From Catenaria anguillulae PL171 (Eukaryota > Blastocladiomycota > Blastocladiomycetes > Blastocladiales > Catenariaceae), in the NCBI GenBank assembly GCA_002102555.1, contig MCFL01000025.1:1-64000 (forward strand): a stretch of DNA of 64,000 nt. The letters run 5' to 3'. A program made the position numbers and the translations under genes. Shown here in pieces: positions 10,638 to 22,600 of this stretch (the first letter of the stretch is position 1; each line of letters begins with the position of its first letter). A model generated the notes under the pieces. The model saw nothing but the letters and a program-made list of their open reading frames with translations, had not been told where the DNA came from and did not search any database.

Positions 10638-11983
10638 CTAATTGTGACGAGCAAAGACCAAGACGAGATGGCTGGCAAAAGATACATCCTCACAAAAACT
10701 CCAGATATTGTGTCGGCTAGTAGTTGAAGAAGCAAGGAAACATGCGGTTTTGGTGAGAATCCTCATTTTGTGGTCCATGCTGGCCAATGATTCGCGGGGA
10801 ACCGTACCAAGCATGTTGCCAGCCGACAGTCCAAAGCACAGCATGCCGCCGAGAACCGACACAAGCATCAACGTCAAAGCAACCATGAGCTTCTTCAAAG
10901 CTCTGCGCAGCCCAGCTCGTCTTCGACGCCGATTCTCGCGTCGTTCTTGTGGCGTTAGACCATGAACGTGGACAGGAGTTGCGGCAGCACCAGAGCTTCC
11001 GGACGCGGTCGTGGATCGGTGGGAGCTCGACTGAAATGTACCTGCTGGCATGGCCTGCTCGACACCTCCCGGGCCATTCCCGCTATTGGGTGCGTTGATG
11101 GGTGTTGGGCTGCTTGGTAACGAGTCCATTGACGCCAAAATCAGTGTCGACTCTGACTTGAGCTTGCCTCCCGCCTTGGCACCATTATCACTCCTAATAG
11201 CGCTGCGGACAACTTTGGACCGCACATGCCAGACAACATGAAATGTCACAAACGTCAACACGCAGTCTGTGACCGTGGCGATCGTCATGAAAATCATGGG
11301 CATGATGCGGCGGAGTGGATGGGGTGTAAAGTAAGGATCATTACGCTGCTCGTAGTACGAGTAGGCGATGGTAGCCGACGTGACGATCGTGAGGAGAAAG
11401 ATCACCGAGAAAATGACTTTGTAGTATCGCGGATTGGTTAAAATAGATGGTTTTGAGGACTTGACCGGTGACAATACTGGGCACAAGATGGCAGAGCAGC
11501 GGTCAGCAAAACTATGCGGATCTCTGGAGATATAATACAACCAAGGTGATTCCGCAGCATACTCTTCAATCGAAAGATCGATATGATACAAATTTGGGCA
11601 ATGGAAAGAATGGGCGAGTATAGGCGCACGATCAAGTATGGGTTCTAGTTGTCCTTTCAGCATGGCGAGTAGAATCTTACGAGATGAATAAAAAAACCAC
11701 GGCCACCGAACCATATCTGCAAGAAACGGACCGTATGAATCACAAGATTCAGCGCCAAAAAGTAGACCACATTCTCGAGAAACGATGGCAGCGTGAGCAA
11801 TACTGCCGCCAAGTAGAACCGAGTCCTTCGAAACCATAACTGGTATACTGCAACAGTGAGCATACATGCTGCAAGTGTCATGTTGAGGTGTGTGAGCCCC
11901 TTGACAGCGGGATCATTCATTTCGGCCAGCGTTCGATTGGTTGGTTGCGTCAGTGGGGTTCGCGAGAGGTGAGAAGAGCTCAT
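10638..11983 (-). CDS. seven-helix membrane protein, candidate receptor
   Basis: Three exons, 11983-11681, 11644-11542 and 11476-10638, give 414 aa. The first intron is only 36 nt (donor GTAAGA); the second is 65 nt (GTTGTA). About seven hydrophobic helices are visible: two in exon 1, one around SPILSIAQICIISIF, then IFSVIFLLTIVTSATI, IFMTIATVTDCVLTFVTF, VALTLMLVSVLGGML, and a last one before the stop. A Ser-rich loop of about 100 residues with a basic RRENRRRRR patch lies between helices 5 and 6, a receptor-like cytoplasmic loop. No known GPCR signature was recognised. It resembles the tandem pair at 33-36 kb in general topology only. Confidence 0.6.
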
Positions 11984-12478
11984 TTTCGCATGAATTAGTC
12001 TGTCTGGGTATGCATGTCATGCCTGCAGCCAAATACGACACTGTTTCATTGGGTGCTGTCTGTACTTCTAACACAAGCGGCAATGGTTCTTGTTGCTGGA
12101 CGACGAACGAAAGTCGTAGTCCATTCGACACACGTGTTGGTTGGTGCGGACATCTTGGGCTGGCAAAGAACACGCTGAACACAGAAATTGTATGCACGGG
12201 CAATGATTATTCACAATCAAGAGCAGTCAAGGGGCACTCCGACAGCCGCTACAATGTGAAGCATATTATGTAGAGAAGGGAAAATGCTCAATGTCAATAC
12301 GACTCGGTGGCAAACCAACTAACAAGAGGTGACCGCCACACAAACTCGTCAATCATCCAACGATTGGTCCTGTGCACATAACTCACACATGATGGAATCA
12401 TCCAGTTGTCCACGCAGTCCGTCGCCCCTTGGAAAAGTGCACGACAAGTTCGCCACTGGCTCACGACCTCCTTTTCGG
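11984..12478. other. intergenic
   Basis: No gene is supported on either strand. Short open frames have no protein-like features. Confidence 0.4.
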
Positions 12479-13279
12479 TCAATTATCCAAAGCACGCATC
12501 AAACACGTCGCCAGGGCGGCCAACTCAACGAAGCAGGCCGCTGCCCCAGGAAAGTACGCGGGCAGGTCCGGAAACTTGTTCTCAAACTGCACAATCGACA
12601 CGCTCAGCAGGTGAATGTTTTCATCTTGGGCCAAGGGGAGCTTGACGGATTCGATCTCCGCTTGTTACCAGGCACGGAATTGTGAACGATAGATGACCAG
12701 ACTGCTCAGGGACGGCAGCATAGCGGATGGCGAGATACAAAGGGTTGACTTGGCAAGGTTGGACGCTGTGGGTTGTTCCAATGTTAGGACTGACAGGGGC
12801 AGCGGGCCCATCGGAAAACCATGGAGGCGGGGTGGTGTTGCATCTTTAGGTATCCTTCACCTGGAGTAACCTTTTATGCAGCGGGGGGCATGATGCTTGC
12901 AGTCTGTCAAGTACGCAGCACAAGTCAGGATCAGTTTGCGTCCAACCTCAGCCTGCAGTTGTTGTGACGCCATGAGGGGGTACGGACACCCGCGTACCCG
13001 CGTGAGTTGAGAACGGGGACGGAACCAAGCAGGTGTGGGTTCCTCTTGGTACACTTGTGCGGATCTTGCACTGGGAAACAGCTGAGCTTGTGTGAGGGCT
13101 GAGAAGGCGGATCTTTTCCGTACGACGTTGGCCACCGTGTCACTGACGAGAAGGCCAGCTTTCACGCTCGGAGAGAAGATGATGTAGTGGTCAAAGATAC
13201 CCATGTAATATTTGCTTGAAGACTGCCAATATGGTCCCCACTTGCGGTCGCGGTCACGAATGTGTTGATCGAAACTCAT
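12479..13279 (-). pseudogene. degraded reading frame of unknown family
   Basis: One frame on the minus strand reads as ordinary protein from MSFDQHIRDRDR at 13279 to LMRALDN at 12482, but it is cut by a TGA near 12866 and a TAA within TGGTAACAA near 12686. The last part (EIESVKLPLAQDENIHLL then FPDLPAYFPGAAACFVEL) is leucine-rich and clearly protein-like. Neither stop sits in an obvious intron, though a short intron starting at the GTGAAG after CTCCAG cannot be excluded. No domain was recognised; a leucine-rich repeat or F-box fragment is only a guess. Confidence 0.35.
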
Positions 13280-13458
13280 GGCAGCCCAGTCCCGGAGAAC
13301 ATGTCGGCAACAAAGGCCCAACTCTCGTGACGCATTTGCCCGGTGTGCAGAGAATGCCGATCGTCCAACCGAGAGAGAAACACTGCAGAGTGGAGGATCA
13401 ACTGGTTGCGGGGCACCGGCAACGGCAATGGCGACAAAAATCGAGAACGACAAGTCTA

Positions 13459-15226
13459 TCAACGCTGCTTGCCGACCACTTGATCATTCCACACATTGAC
13501 ATAGTACCGCCCGCCCGGCACATCCACCACGACGACGCCCGCCCTGACTGCATGCTCCAGCAACTGCCTGGCGAGTGCCACACTGACCCCGCCCCCCAAC
13601 CTCTCAGCAACCTCCAACGCGCTCAACCCGACCCACCCACCGGCGCCAGCGCCAGCTGCCGCCCCTCCCCGGCCCTCGGTCAACCACCGCGTCAGCTCGG
13701 CAAACACACGCGCGTCTTCAAACCTTTCCGTGTGCACGACCCTCGCTCCGCTCTCCAACTGCCTCGCGCGCACACCCACGCCGACGGCCTCAAACATCTG
13801 CGTGGCCATCCATAAATCTTGCGGGGACACGAGCGCCACACCCCTCGCGCGATTAAACATGCAATACACATCGCCCATGCTGAGCAACCCGCCACGCAAG
13901 GGGAGCACGTGCAAGAGGAAATCGCCCACTTCCGCGCAAGCGCACGGTCGCGGTCGTCGCCTGTGGCGCGTTTGCCCAGGGCGGCCATTCTGAGCCCGCA
14001 AGCGTGGATGTGGCGCCGAGCGAGAGCAGGTAGGTGCGGAACTCGGAGATGAGCGAGTCCGGGGTGGTGTCGGTAGAGGACGACGAGGAATTGGTGGACC
14101 GTTTGAGTTTGGCGGCAATGGTGGATGACAAGGTGACCATGTCTTGTGCTTTGGACATGAGCGCGTCCAGGTCCGAGAAGGCCGTGGATAGGGCTGATTG
14201 CTGGGTGAGCTGTTCCTGCTCTTGTTTTGCAACAATGCCGCTAAGACCTATGTGTACCAGCATAACGATTCAAAGTGAGTACCGACTAGAGTGTGGGAAA
14301 TGAGCACAGTACGAACCTAATGGCTTGACTGTCGGTGATGGAGACGACGACGACGAAGTCAACATGGGTGAGTCCAACCCACCGCCGCCCGCAGCGGGTC
14401 TTGATGTGGGTAACGAAGATGAAGGGGATAAGGACGACGCCTGATCTGCATCCCAAGCTCTTGCCCGCATGGCTGCGAGTAGTGACTGATGAAATCCCTT
14501 TTCGCCGCCCCCGCGAAAGGACAACTTGATCATGACCACACCTGTGGGATCCATTGCAGAGGCTGCACTTGCATTGACGCAAGCGCTGCCCCGCACGCGG
14601 CGCACGACGCGGCCGAAAGCGGGTTGATGAGCGTGCAGCGCGTGCAGGTGATTGTTGCCCCGCCGGCATTGGCGCCATTGGCGCCATTGGCGGCAGGTGA
14701 GGTTGGTGGTATGTCGAGTGACGTCCCACACATGGAGCATGTTGGGGATGCTGGGGGATTGGCAAACGTGCAGATGGAACAAGGCCGCGAGGGCAGGCGG
14801 CGATTGCCGCATTGGGAGCACGAGTCGCGGGCGAGTTCGCGGGGAGAAGGTGTGCATGTTGGCACACGTGGCACGTCCAGGGGAGTTGCGGGAGCGGCTT
14901 TGGTTTGTCTGGGGTTGCAGCTGAGGTGGAATTGGAAGGGGATTGGACGTGGAGAGTGATTTTTGGCGACGAGCGCAAGAACCCTTGGGATAACGAGGAC
15001 TGGCGAATGTCTCTGAGGTGGATGGCCAGACCCGAGTCACGAGAGTCTGCGGGGATGAAGAGTAGGCGGTGCGATGTGACCTGGCAGAGCCATTGTCGAG
15101 CGGATGCGGGTGGCGAAAGTCGGCAGAGTAGAGGCCGACGCGCGCTTGGACGCGGGCAAGCGACTCGTTTTGGTCGAGCGGGACGCGGCCGGCGGCAGAC
15201 AGAGTGACCGAGTGCCAAGGGTGCAT
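13459..15226 (-). CDS. VPS36: VPS36, ESCRT-II subunit, with zinc fingers in GLUE domain
   Basis: Exons are 15226-14317 and 14247-13459, with a 69-nt intron (donor GTTCGT). The order matches Vps36: the first half of a GLUE domain (VPLDQNESLARVQARVGLY, then SHRLLFIPADS), a zinc-finger insert, the second half of GLUE (MIKLSFRGGGEKGFHQ), a linker helix, and an EAP30 winged-helix region with MGDVYCMFNRARG. Three C4 clusters are visible: CHVC...CSQC, CSIC...CSMC and CTRC...CAAC. GLUE binds phosphoinositide and ubiquitin, and ESCRT-II drives multivesicular body sorting. Five frame breaks occur, all one missing base each; adding five bases gives 568 codons. The conserved blocks across every break argue for sequence errors, not gene death. 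Confidence 0.88.
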
Positions 15227-17030
15227 TGGATTGTATTGTACTGTATCGCTTATCGTTTGTTCAACATTGCAACTGTTGTCGATGTCAATGAAGTGATCAC
15301 TCTTCGCAGTGTAGAATCATGACATCACCGTCCATGGTGATCGTGATCGTGATCACTTTTTGAAAGGTCATGAGAGACATGAATGATTTCACACTTTCTT
15401 CACGCTCTCTCTCAACGGGAACGGCCGCCCAATGCGATTCAATTCAACTAGCGCGACCCGCCGGCGTTGCCCGGCCACAGTCAGCTTGAAAGATCGGGGT
15501 GAAGGTGACTGTTCCAACGTGGCCGTCTCCGACTCGAGTCAGTCAAGGAGCACCCCCAACGGATTTCCAGACAGATTGATGCTCCATTGCAAGTGAAAGT
15601 TGTACATTGACAGACACCGCATTGGCAAGGATGGTAAATTAGTCCCACAGCAAGAAACACATGAATGGAAGTGGAACAGATATTGGCAGATACATGGACA
15701 ACGAAACCAACATCAATCCGCATACTTCCACAACCGTCTTGTCACCCATTCATGCCTGCGACCGATAAACAGGCTCACCACCTGCTCTTGCGTCGACCCT
15801 GCAAACTCTCTTGTACCACCAACGTATTCCTCTGAAAACTGGCCAACACTCATCCAGCACGCTCATCACACATTCCAGTTACCGAACAGCAGCGCCTGAC
15901 CCAACGCATCCCGCGTGTCCTACTGGTCCCAATGATTCCGCGCCCGTGTCACCCACCAACTGGCGTTGCGTATCCAGTGCATCCCAGTGCGACCCAACCA
16001 TCCCACGTATCGCGCGGATCGCGCAAGCATTCCCTTATTCAAGCACGACCCGTGCAGCCCGTACAACCCGTGGTCCGTGTATTGACCGCCTCGCAGGCAT
16101 GAGCAAATCCTTGACCAATCGGAATCGTCGTCCTTGACGGAAGTGAGTAAATGCTTTGCCGCTCAGGCGCCCGACCAAATCATACCGTCAATGAGTGCCG
16201 TCCCACGCATCCATTACATTGCCAACGTATCCTTGCCCGCGTCAATACGCATACCAACACGGCGTGCACAGACACGCGACCCACACATTTCCCGTCACTT
16301 TTCGTCACATCTCAACGAAGAAAACCGCGTCGTAGACGTGTGAAAGCGTGCCTGCAACTCCCCGGTCGATCCAACAGTGGCCGACAACAGGAACAGACAC
16401 GACTGGTCGCTTGTGGACGGTGGGCGAGACGGATAACGCAAGTCCGAGGATCGAATCGAGACTGGAAGCGCCAACTGAGGCGTTGACTCGGGCTTCAGCG
16501 TGGTGGAAAGCAGGGCCGAGAAACCAACCGAGGACGCATGCTGGCCAGCCGTCGAAGCGATGCGGGGCGCCGCCGAATCGGGATCAAAGGGAGGGAGAAT
16601 AGTTCATGGCAGGTAGGAAAATCGTTGGTGTCGGCCGCTGAAGCGAGTGAGCGGGGGGGGGGGGGCGGTGGCGGCGCCCGGCGTTGGGGGCGTCGGCTGG
16701 CGGTGATCGATGCGCAGTGCCCGGCCGGTTTGGACGCAGAGGTAACCGCAACGTCAACGGATCATGATCGAATGGAGTGCGCATCTCAGTTCATTGGCAA
16801 CATGCGCAAAAGAAGAGCAAGCCAAGAGATGCAGAGGTTTGAATGGGATCAGCGTGAATGAGAAGCAACAATGAGAAGGCTCGCCGATTTCTTCCAAAGC
16901 AAAGAGTGAGTGAAGAGGTGATGCAATCCGTGATGCAAACATCAGCTGCTTCAGTTGGATGGATCTGCGATGATAAATTCATTTAAATCACCAATGTATG
17001 CGCAATTAATGAGGTGATTAATCAGCATTG
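15227..17030. other. long intergenic region with poly-G tract
   Basis: About 1.8 kb with no supported gene. Open frames on the plus strand (15600-16600) are proline- and arginine-rich without domain features. A run of 13 G lies at 16653-16665. Confidence 0.45.
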
Positions 17031-17120
17031 AGGGGATCGACACGAATCCGCGCTTCTGATTGGTTGGAAGTCAGGGGATCGACGCGAATCCGCGCTTCTG
17101 ATTGGCTGGAGGCGATCGAC
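17031..17120 (+). promoter_or_regulatory. 42-bp tandem duplication carrying inverted CCAAT boxes
   Basis: A 42-bp unit starting GGGGATCGAC and ending TTCTGATTGG is repeated almost exactly at 17032 and 17074, with a third partial GGCGATCGAC at 17111. Each full copy carries ATTGG, the reverse of CCAAT, about 70-120 bp before the start codon of carnitine acetyltransferase. CCAAT-binding complexes commonly regulate metabolic genes in fungi. The repeat is seen directly; the regulatory role is inferred. Confidence 0.55.
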
Positions 17121-17180
17121 CCTTGTCGCCTTAATGATGAGATACCCCATTCACCAACCCTCGGCCTCACTCATATCGCC

Positions 17181-19169
17181 ATGTCGATGTCGCTCACCAC
17201 TGCCGCCGCCCGGGCCTCGCGCCTGCCTCCTGGTGCCGCACGCACGGCTCCCGCCATCATGATCCGCGCCCGTGCCTTGGCGACCGCCGCACCCGGTGGC
17301 GCCCCCGCCGCCGGCCCGCGCTTTGTGCCCGGCCAAATGCTCGCCCGCCAAGCTGAGGTCCCGCGCCTCCCGATCCCGACCCTCGAGTCCTCGGCCAAAT
17401 ACTACCTTGCCTCTGTGCGCCCGCTCGTTGACGACAAGGCGTACACTGCGACCGAACGCGCCGTTAAGGACTTTATCCATCACGACGGCGGCATTGGCCA
17501 GGAGCTGCAGCGACGCCTCATTGCTCATGACCAGGCACAGCAGCACTCGTGGCTCGAGGACTTTTGGCTCAAGTACGCGTACCTCATCTGGCGGTGCCCG
17601 ACCATGCTCAACGTCAACTGGTGGTGCCAGTTTGTCGACCCCGTGCCCGGGTCCATCCCAAACCTCACCGTGCCTACCACGGGTGCCGTCCCGCCAAAGG
17701 GCCAATTCACCGACGTGCAACTTGCACGTGCCGCAGGCCTTGTTGCAGGCTTTCTCGACGCCAACGCCGCCATCCAATCGGCCGCCTTGCCTGTTGACAC
17801 CATCAAGGGCAAGCCGCTGTGTATGAACCAGTACACCAAACTGTTTGGCGGTACGCGCACGCCAAAGACGGGGTGCGACTCGATCACAACACCCTGGCCC
17901 ACCAACGCACGCCACATTCTGGTGCTCGTGCGTGACCAAATCTTCAAGCTTCCGATCCTCGGCGACAAGGGCCAGCGGCCGTCCGTGGCCACCATCCACG
18001 ACATGCTCAAGTCCATCACTCGGCTTGCAACCACGGCCACGCCGCAGCCGCCCGTGGGCCTGCTGACTGCCGAAGATCGCGACCTTTGGGCGAAATCGCG
18101 CCTCGACCTCGAACTTGCCTCGGACCGCAACCGCACCACGTTCCGCGACATTGACTCTGCTCTGTTTGCCGTCGCCCTCGACGACTCGACTGGCGGGCTA
18201 TCGCCCGAAGCCACGCACGGCCAAATCTTCCACAACCACGGGCGCAACCGCTGGTTCGACAAGCCCATTGTCCTTTGCGTGCTGCCGACGGGCCGCGCAG
18301 GCGTCAATGGCGAGCACACGCCTTCGGACGCCGTGGTGCCCGGCGCCGTGTTCAATGCCGTGCTTGCCCAAGAAGCCAACATTCACGCTGCGCGCACAAA
18401 GGGCGCTACCGTGCAGCTCCCGGAACCCACGCACTTGACCTGGGACGTGCCCGCGCCTGTGTCTGCGGCACTCAAGCAAGCCGAATCCAACGTTGCGGGC
18501 GCCGTAGGTGCCCTGCGGTCGTGCATTTTGCACGAGGGCAACGGGCGTGTGGGCGGGTCCGACTGGATCAAGCAACAAGCCAAAACGAGTCCCGACTCGT
18601 ACGCGCAAATGGCCTTGCAGCTCGCCTACTTCCGCGACCTCAAGCACGTGCCTGCCACGTACGAGTCGGCGTCCACGCGCGGCTTCCTCCACGGGCGAAC
18701 CGAGTGTGTGCGGTCGCAAAGCGTCGCGAGCAAAAAGTTTGTCGAGGCCTGGGACCGTCGCGACGTGAGCGACAAGGAGAAGGTGGCCATGTTCCGCGAG
18801 GCGGCCAGCGTGCATCAGGCCACCATGCGCCAGGCAAGTCAGGGGCTCGGGTGCGACCGCCACTGGTTGGGACTCAAGTTGATGGTCAAGCAGGGCGAGG
18901 ACACGCCGGCCATGTTTGCGGACCCGAGCTTTGCGCTTAGTCAGACGTTTAGGTTGTCGACGAGTAACATGTCGCCGGGCAAGTATTTGTATGGCGGATT
19001 TGGCGCAGTCACGGCCAACGGGTATGGTGTCAACTATGCCGTGGATCCGGAGGGGTTCAAGTTTAGCGTGAGCAGTTGGGCGGGCAGTGAGACAGAGGCC
19101 GAACGCATGAGGGATACCTTGAAGGTCACGTTGGAGGATTTGTACAAGGTTGTTGGGAGGGTCGAGTAA
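17181..19169 (+). CDS. CAT2: carnitine O-acetyltransferase, mitochondrial
   Basis: Intronless, 662 aa. It transfers acetyl groups between CoA and carnitine, moving acetyl units into mitochondria. The first 40 residues are Arg/Ala-rich without acids, a mitochondrial presequence. The family signature follows: RLPIPTLESSAKYYL near residue 60, the catalytic histidine H379 in VNGEHTPSDA, and the S-T-S substrate motif at 593-595 in RLSTSNMS, followed by GGFGAV and the GYGVNY block. The C-terminus lacks a peroxisomal tripeptide, so a purely mitochondrial form is likely. A longer in-frame opening to 17028 only reads the 42-bp promoter repeat, so the start at 17181 is preferred. Confidence 0.93.
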   Translation: MSMSLTTAAARASRLPPGAARTAPAIMIRARALATAAPGGAPAAGPRFVPGQMLARQAEVPRLPIPTLESSAKYYLASVRPLVDDKAYTATERAVKDFIHHDGGIGQELQRRLIAHDQAQQHSWLEDFWLKYAYLIWRCPTMLNVNWWCQFVDPVPGSIPNLTVPTTGAVPPKGQFTDVQLARAAGLVAGFLDANAAIQSAALPVDTIKGKPLCMNQYTKLFGGTRTPKTGCDSITTPWPTNARHILVLVRDQIFKLPILGDKGQRPSVATIHDMLKSITRLATTATPQPPVGLLTAEDRDLWAKSRLDLELASDRNRTTFRDIDSALFAVALDDSTGGLSPEATHGQIFHNHGRNRWFDKPIVLCVLPTGRAGVNGEHTPSDAVVPGAVFNAVLAQEANIHAARTKGATVQLPEPTHLTWDVPAPVSAALKQAESNVAGAVGALRSCILHEGNGRVGGSDWIKQQAKTSPDSYAQMALQLAYFRDLKHVPATYESASTRGFLHGRTECVRSQSVASKKFVEAWDRRDVSDKEKVAMFREAASVHQATMRQASQGLGCDRHWLGLKLMVKQGEDTPAMFADPSFALSQTFRLSTSNMSPGKYLYGGFGAVTANGYGVNYAVDPEGFKFSVSSWAGSETEAERMRDTLKVTLEDLYKVVGRVE

Positions 19170-19698
19170 ATCATGGAATGTGGAAGTTCATTTGGAAGTG
19201 GGTCCGTTGTGACCTCGTGGCGTTGCTTGCCTGTTGCATTTGCTGTCGTCCTAGCACAAATGTTTATCGCATTGTCTCGCCAATTCATTAATCAGAAAAC
19301 AATTCAAAACAAAAGCGCAATCGGGCTCAAATATGCTAAGTAACATTACATGAAATACGATTCCTGCAATTGAGCAACTGAGCAAACATTGTCCGTACGT
19401 CTCTGCGGTGACACAATAATGTTACAGCGAGAACATACATTGGCAGTTTTTGGAATTGGCTGAGGGCACATGATAAAGCCTGTTTACGCATGTTACACAC
19501 ATTGAAGACTCACTGAGAAAGACAGCTTAGGACACACAATGGTCGATGAGTCGAGGAAAGAGGAAGAAAGGAAAATGGACGGTGATGGGTCAAAATGAGT
19601 GAATAGGATTTGGTGTGCGAACCCACGCCGGAAACCTGTGCACGCCTCAGGCAAAAATGAAACAGAAAAGAAAAACAAAAGGTAAAGTCAAAAAGAAA
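19170..19698. other. convergent intergenic region
   Basis: About 530 bp between the stops of carnitine acetyltransferase (+) and the ATPase (-). It is AT-richer than its neighbours and holds no supported gene. Confidence 0.5.
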
Positions 19699-22600
19699 TC
19701 ATGGAACAATGGATTCGAGATCAAGTTTCGCAAATGGCTCCACGCGGACCCAAAAGTGCCGGTAAGCATGAGCATGCCGTCTACTCATCGGAATCTTCTC
19801 CTTCCCGTCCTGCTTCTCGTTGCCTCCAAGTGACCGGCGTGACGATTCATCATCTGTCTCGCACTCACTGCTCCTACTCTCCGACGAGTCGTCGTCATCA
19901 CCTGTATCGGAATCGGACGCGTCGCCATCCTCTGAGGGCGTTGTCGACGAATGTCTCATATTGCCATTCGTCACGGGCCGCCGCGGCCCAACTTCGCTTG
20001 CCTTGCCTCCTCGCAACCCAATCTTGACGGGCTCGGTCAAGCCCAGCTCTGGCTCTGGTTCTGGCACTGGCTCTAACCATCGACGCTCTACCCACGGCTG
20101 CCGCATCGGATGCAAAATGTCGTCAATGGTGCGGCTCACATTCCGAAACACGCGCACCTCTGTCCGTGACACGAGCTCGACGACTGCGCTAAACAACGAC
20201 TCCTCGATCCGCGTCGTCAACGTTTTTCGCCCGCCCATCTCCTTTGCCCTCGCATCCCCAATCACGACCGTCTGCAATCCACCCACGAGATGCCTGAGCT
20301 CCTTGTTCTTGAGCACGCTCTCGAGACTGCCGTGCGCCGTGGCAACCATGCCCTGGACACGTGTAGCGACCGACCGTGCAGCCGCTACTTCCTTTGCGTC
20401 CGAGATTTCGTCAACGCAAACAATGTCGGGCGTGTGGTTTTGGACGGCTTCGAGGAGAACTTCAAATTGGCGCGCGCGGTCACGGACTTGCATGCGGCGG
20501 GCATTGTGCAGAGAAAAGTGCTTTGCGTCGCCCGGGCCGCCGACCTCGTTGGATGTGTCGACGACCATGACGTTGTTGCCAAGGTCAGAGAGGCGTGCAA
20601 CTAGATCACGGAGTGTGTGCCTAATCATTGCATGAAATAAATAAATGTGAGAACATCAACTGAATGGATGGATGCACATGGAACGTACGTCTTGCCGCTG
20701 CCCGGCTTGCCGAGTACCAACACAGACTCGCCCCGTCTCACCAAATCCAACAACATTTGCGTGACGCCCTCGCCGGGTGCACACGCCCTGCCCACACGAA
20801 TCGTCAACCCAACGGCCTGACCATTCCAATTGGCCATCCAACTGATGCGATGCAACTGGCCGTTGATCCCGCCACGCCGGTCCGACGAAAACTTGCGTCC
20901 AGCAATAATGGCATCAATGTCGGCATACGTGACGGGCGGCAGGTCCTTGAGCACGACGGGGGCCTTTTCGCGGCCAAAGAACCGGAGCCGCGGCCGTTCG
21001 CCATAGTCCATGATGACCTCGTTGAGCGTTGCAGGTCCGTTGGGAATGCGACGGATGGCTTGCTGGATCGCGTCTGGCAGGAGTTGCATCAGGTCAGCGA
21101 CCTCGGCGGCAGTGCGCTCGGCAAACTGGTCGTGAATATCGCGCAGCTCGGCCGAGACTTGTGGCCCTTGATCGTCTGCTTGGTCCTCGCCAAGGGTGCT
21201 TGACTCGTCGGCCACATCCTCACACGGATACCGCCACGCCAACCTTGCCTCCTTGTCAAACCTGGCCTGCACCGCCACATGCCTCGGTAACTTTGGATCC
21301 ACGGTCCACTCGCTACGCGCATACTCGGTCAACGCCAAGTACGATTTCACACGGCGCATCCATCGCGTCAGCTCGTCCATGCGCTGCTCCATGATATCCG
21401 CAACCACAACCAGCTGATCCACATCCTGGGCGGCGGCACGCGCAAGCAACGAAGTGTCCGGATGCAAGTCCCAGTAGGTGTTGCCACGCGTGGCCGCATT
21501 TGCGACCGCCGAAGGGTCGCGCGGTTGCAGCGGCGGAGCGGCGGGTAGCAGCCCGCCTGTGGCGGTTCTAACCACGCCCAACCCGCCACCGGCCGCGCCG
21601 GTGCCAGCGACAACAGCGGGTTCGGACGCGGACGCGTGTCGTGGCGGTGCCGATGAAGCCATCACAGCCGGTGGCCCGCACCGCGCGCGCTCCTCGGCCC
21701 ACTCATCCACCTTATCCTTGACCTCATTCGTACGCCGCTGACAAGCCCGCAACACCTCATTCAACGCGACCCTTGACCTTGCCCCAGGCGCAGGCGCGTC
21801 CAAAACGGGTGCAAGCCACCGCGCGCGCTTTGCCCCCGTCATGCGCAACACCGCTGCGCCCGCCGCCAACCCTGCCTGTCCGTAGTCATGTGCATGTGCA
21901 TCGATCTCGGCCGCCAGCGCGTGCGCGTCAGCCGCCAGTGTGCGCCACTCCTTGTACAAGACACAAGTATCGACGAGTGGCCAGCTGGCATCGATCCACT
22001 TGGTTCCAGCGGTGGAGGCGCTGCCGCCGCCCATGAGCCCCAGCCGGCTCAGCCGATGTGCGTCATGCACTATGACTTGGCCGTCTCCCGCCACTATTGC
22101 CTTGATGATCCCACGCATCTGAATGCGCATGGCGCCGTGCTCCTCTTGGTACGCACGCGCAAAGTCCCAGAGCGCAACGACTGACCGGTACGGGTTGGCC
22201 GGGTCGGGGAACGACAGTGTGGCGAGATCGGGCAAGCCCGAGGCTTCGTTGAGGATGAGGTCGAGGGCAACGCGGCGTGGCGGCGAGGCCGAGGGCGCGA
22301 GGTGCAGCGCGCGGAAGGCCGAGGCATGTGCGGCGGATTGCAGAACGTACAGGTAGTGGCGCTTGTGGTCGATCTTCGGGAGCGTGTGAGAGAGAGGGTT
22401 GAGTGAGGGTGGGAGCGGTGGGGTTGGGGCGGGAGTAGGGTTGGAAGGTTGTGTGGGAACGGGTTTTGGACGGTTTGTTGAGGTAGATAAATCAGTTGGT
22501 GATGGTACAAGTGCTGGTGGAAGTTTGGTCGGTGATGAAAATGTGGGTGGAGGGCGACTTAAGGAAGACGAGCGAGGCAGCGACGAGCCTGGAGATGGTG

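Noticed and set aside
15600-16602. Series of plus-strand frames rich in Pro, Arg and Thr
   Set aside because: No motif, no splice logic, and no consistent frame.
17028-17180. N-terminal extension of carnitine acetyltransferase with a duplicated RGSTRIRASDWLE
   Set aside because: It is a translation of the 42-bp promoter repeat; the start at 17181 gives a proper mitochondrial presequence.
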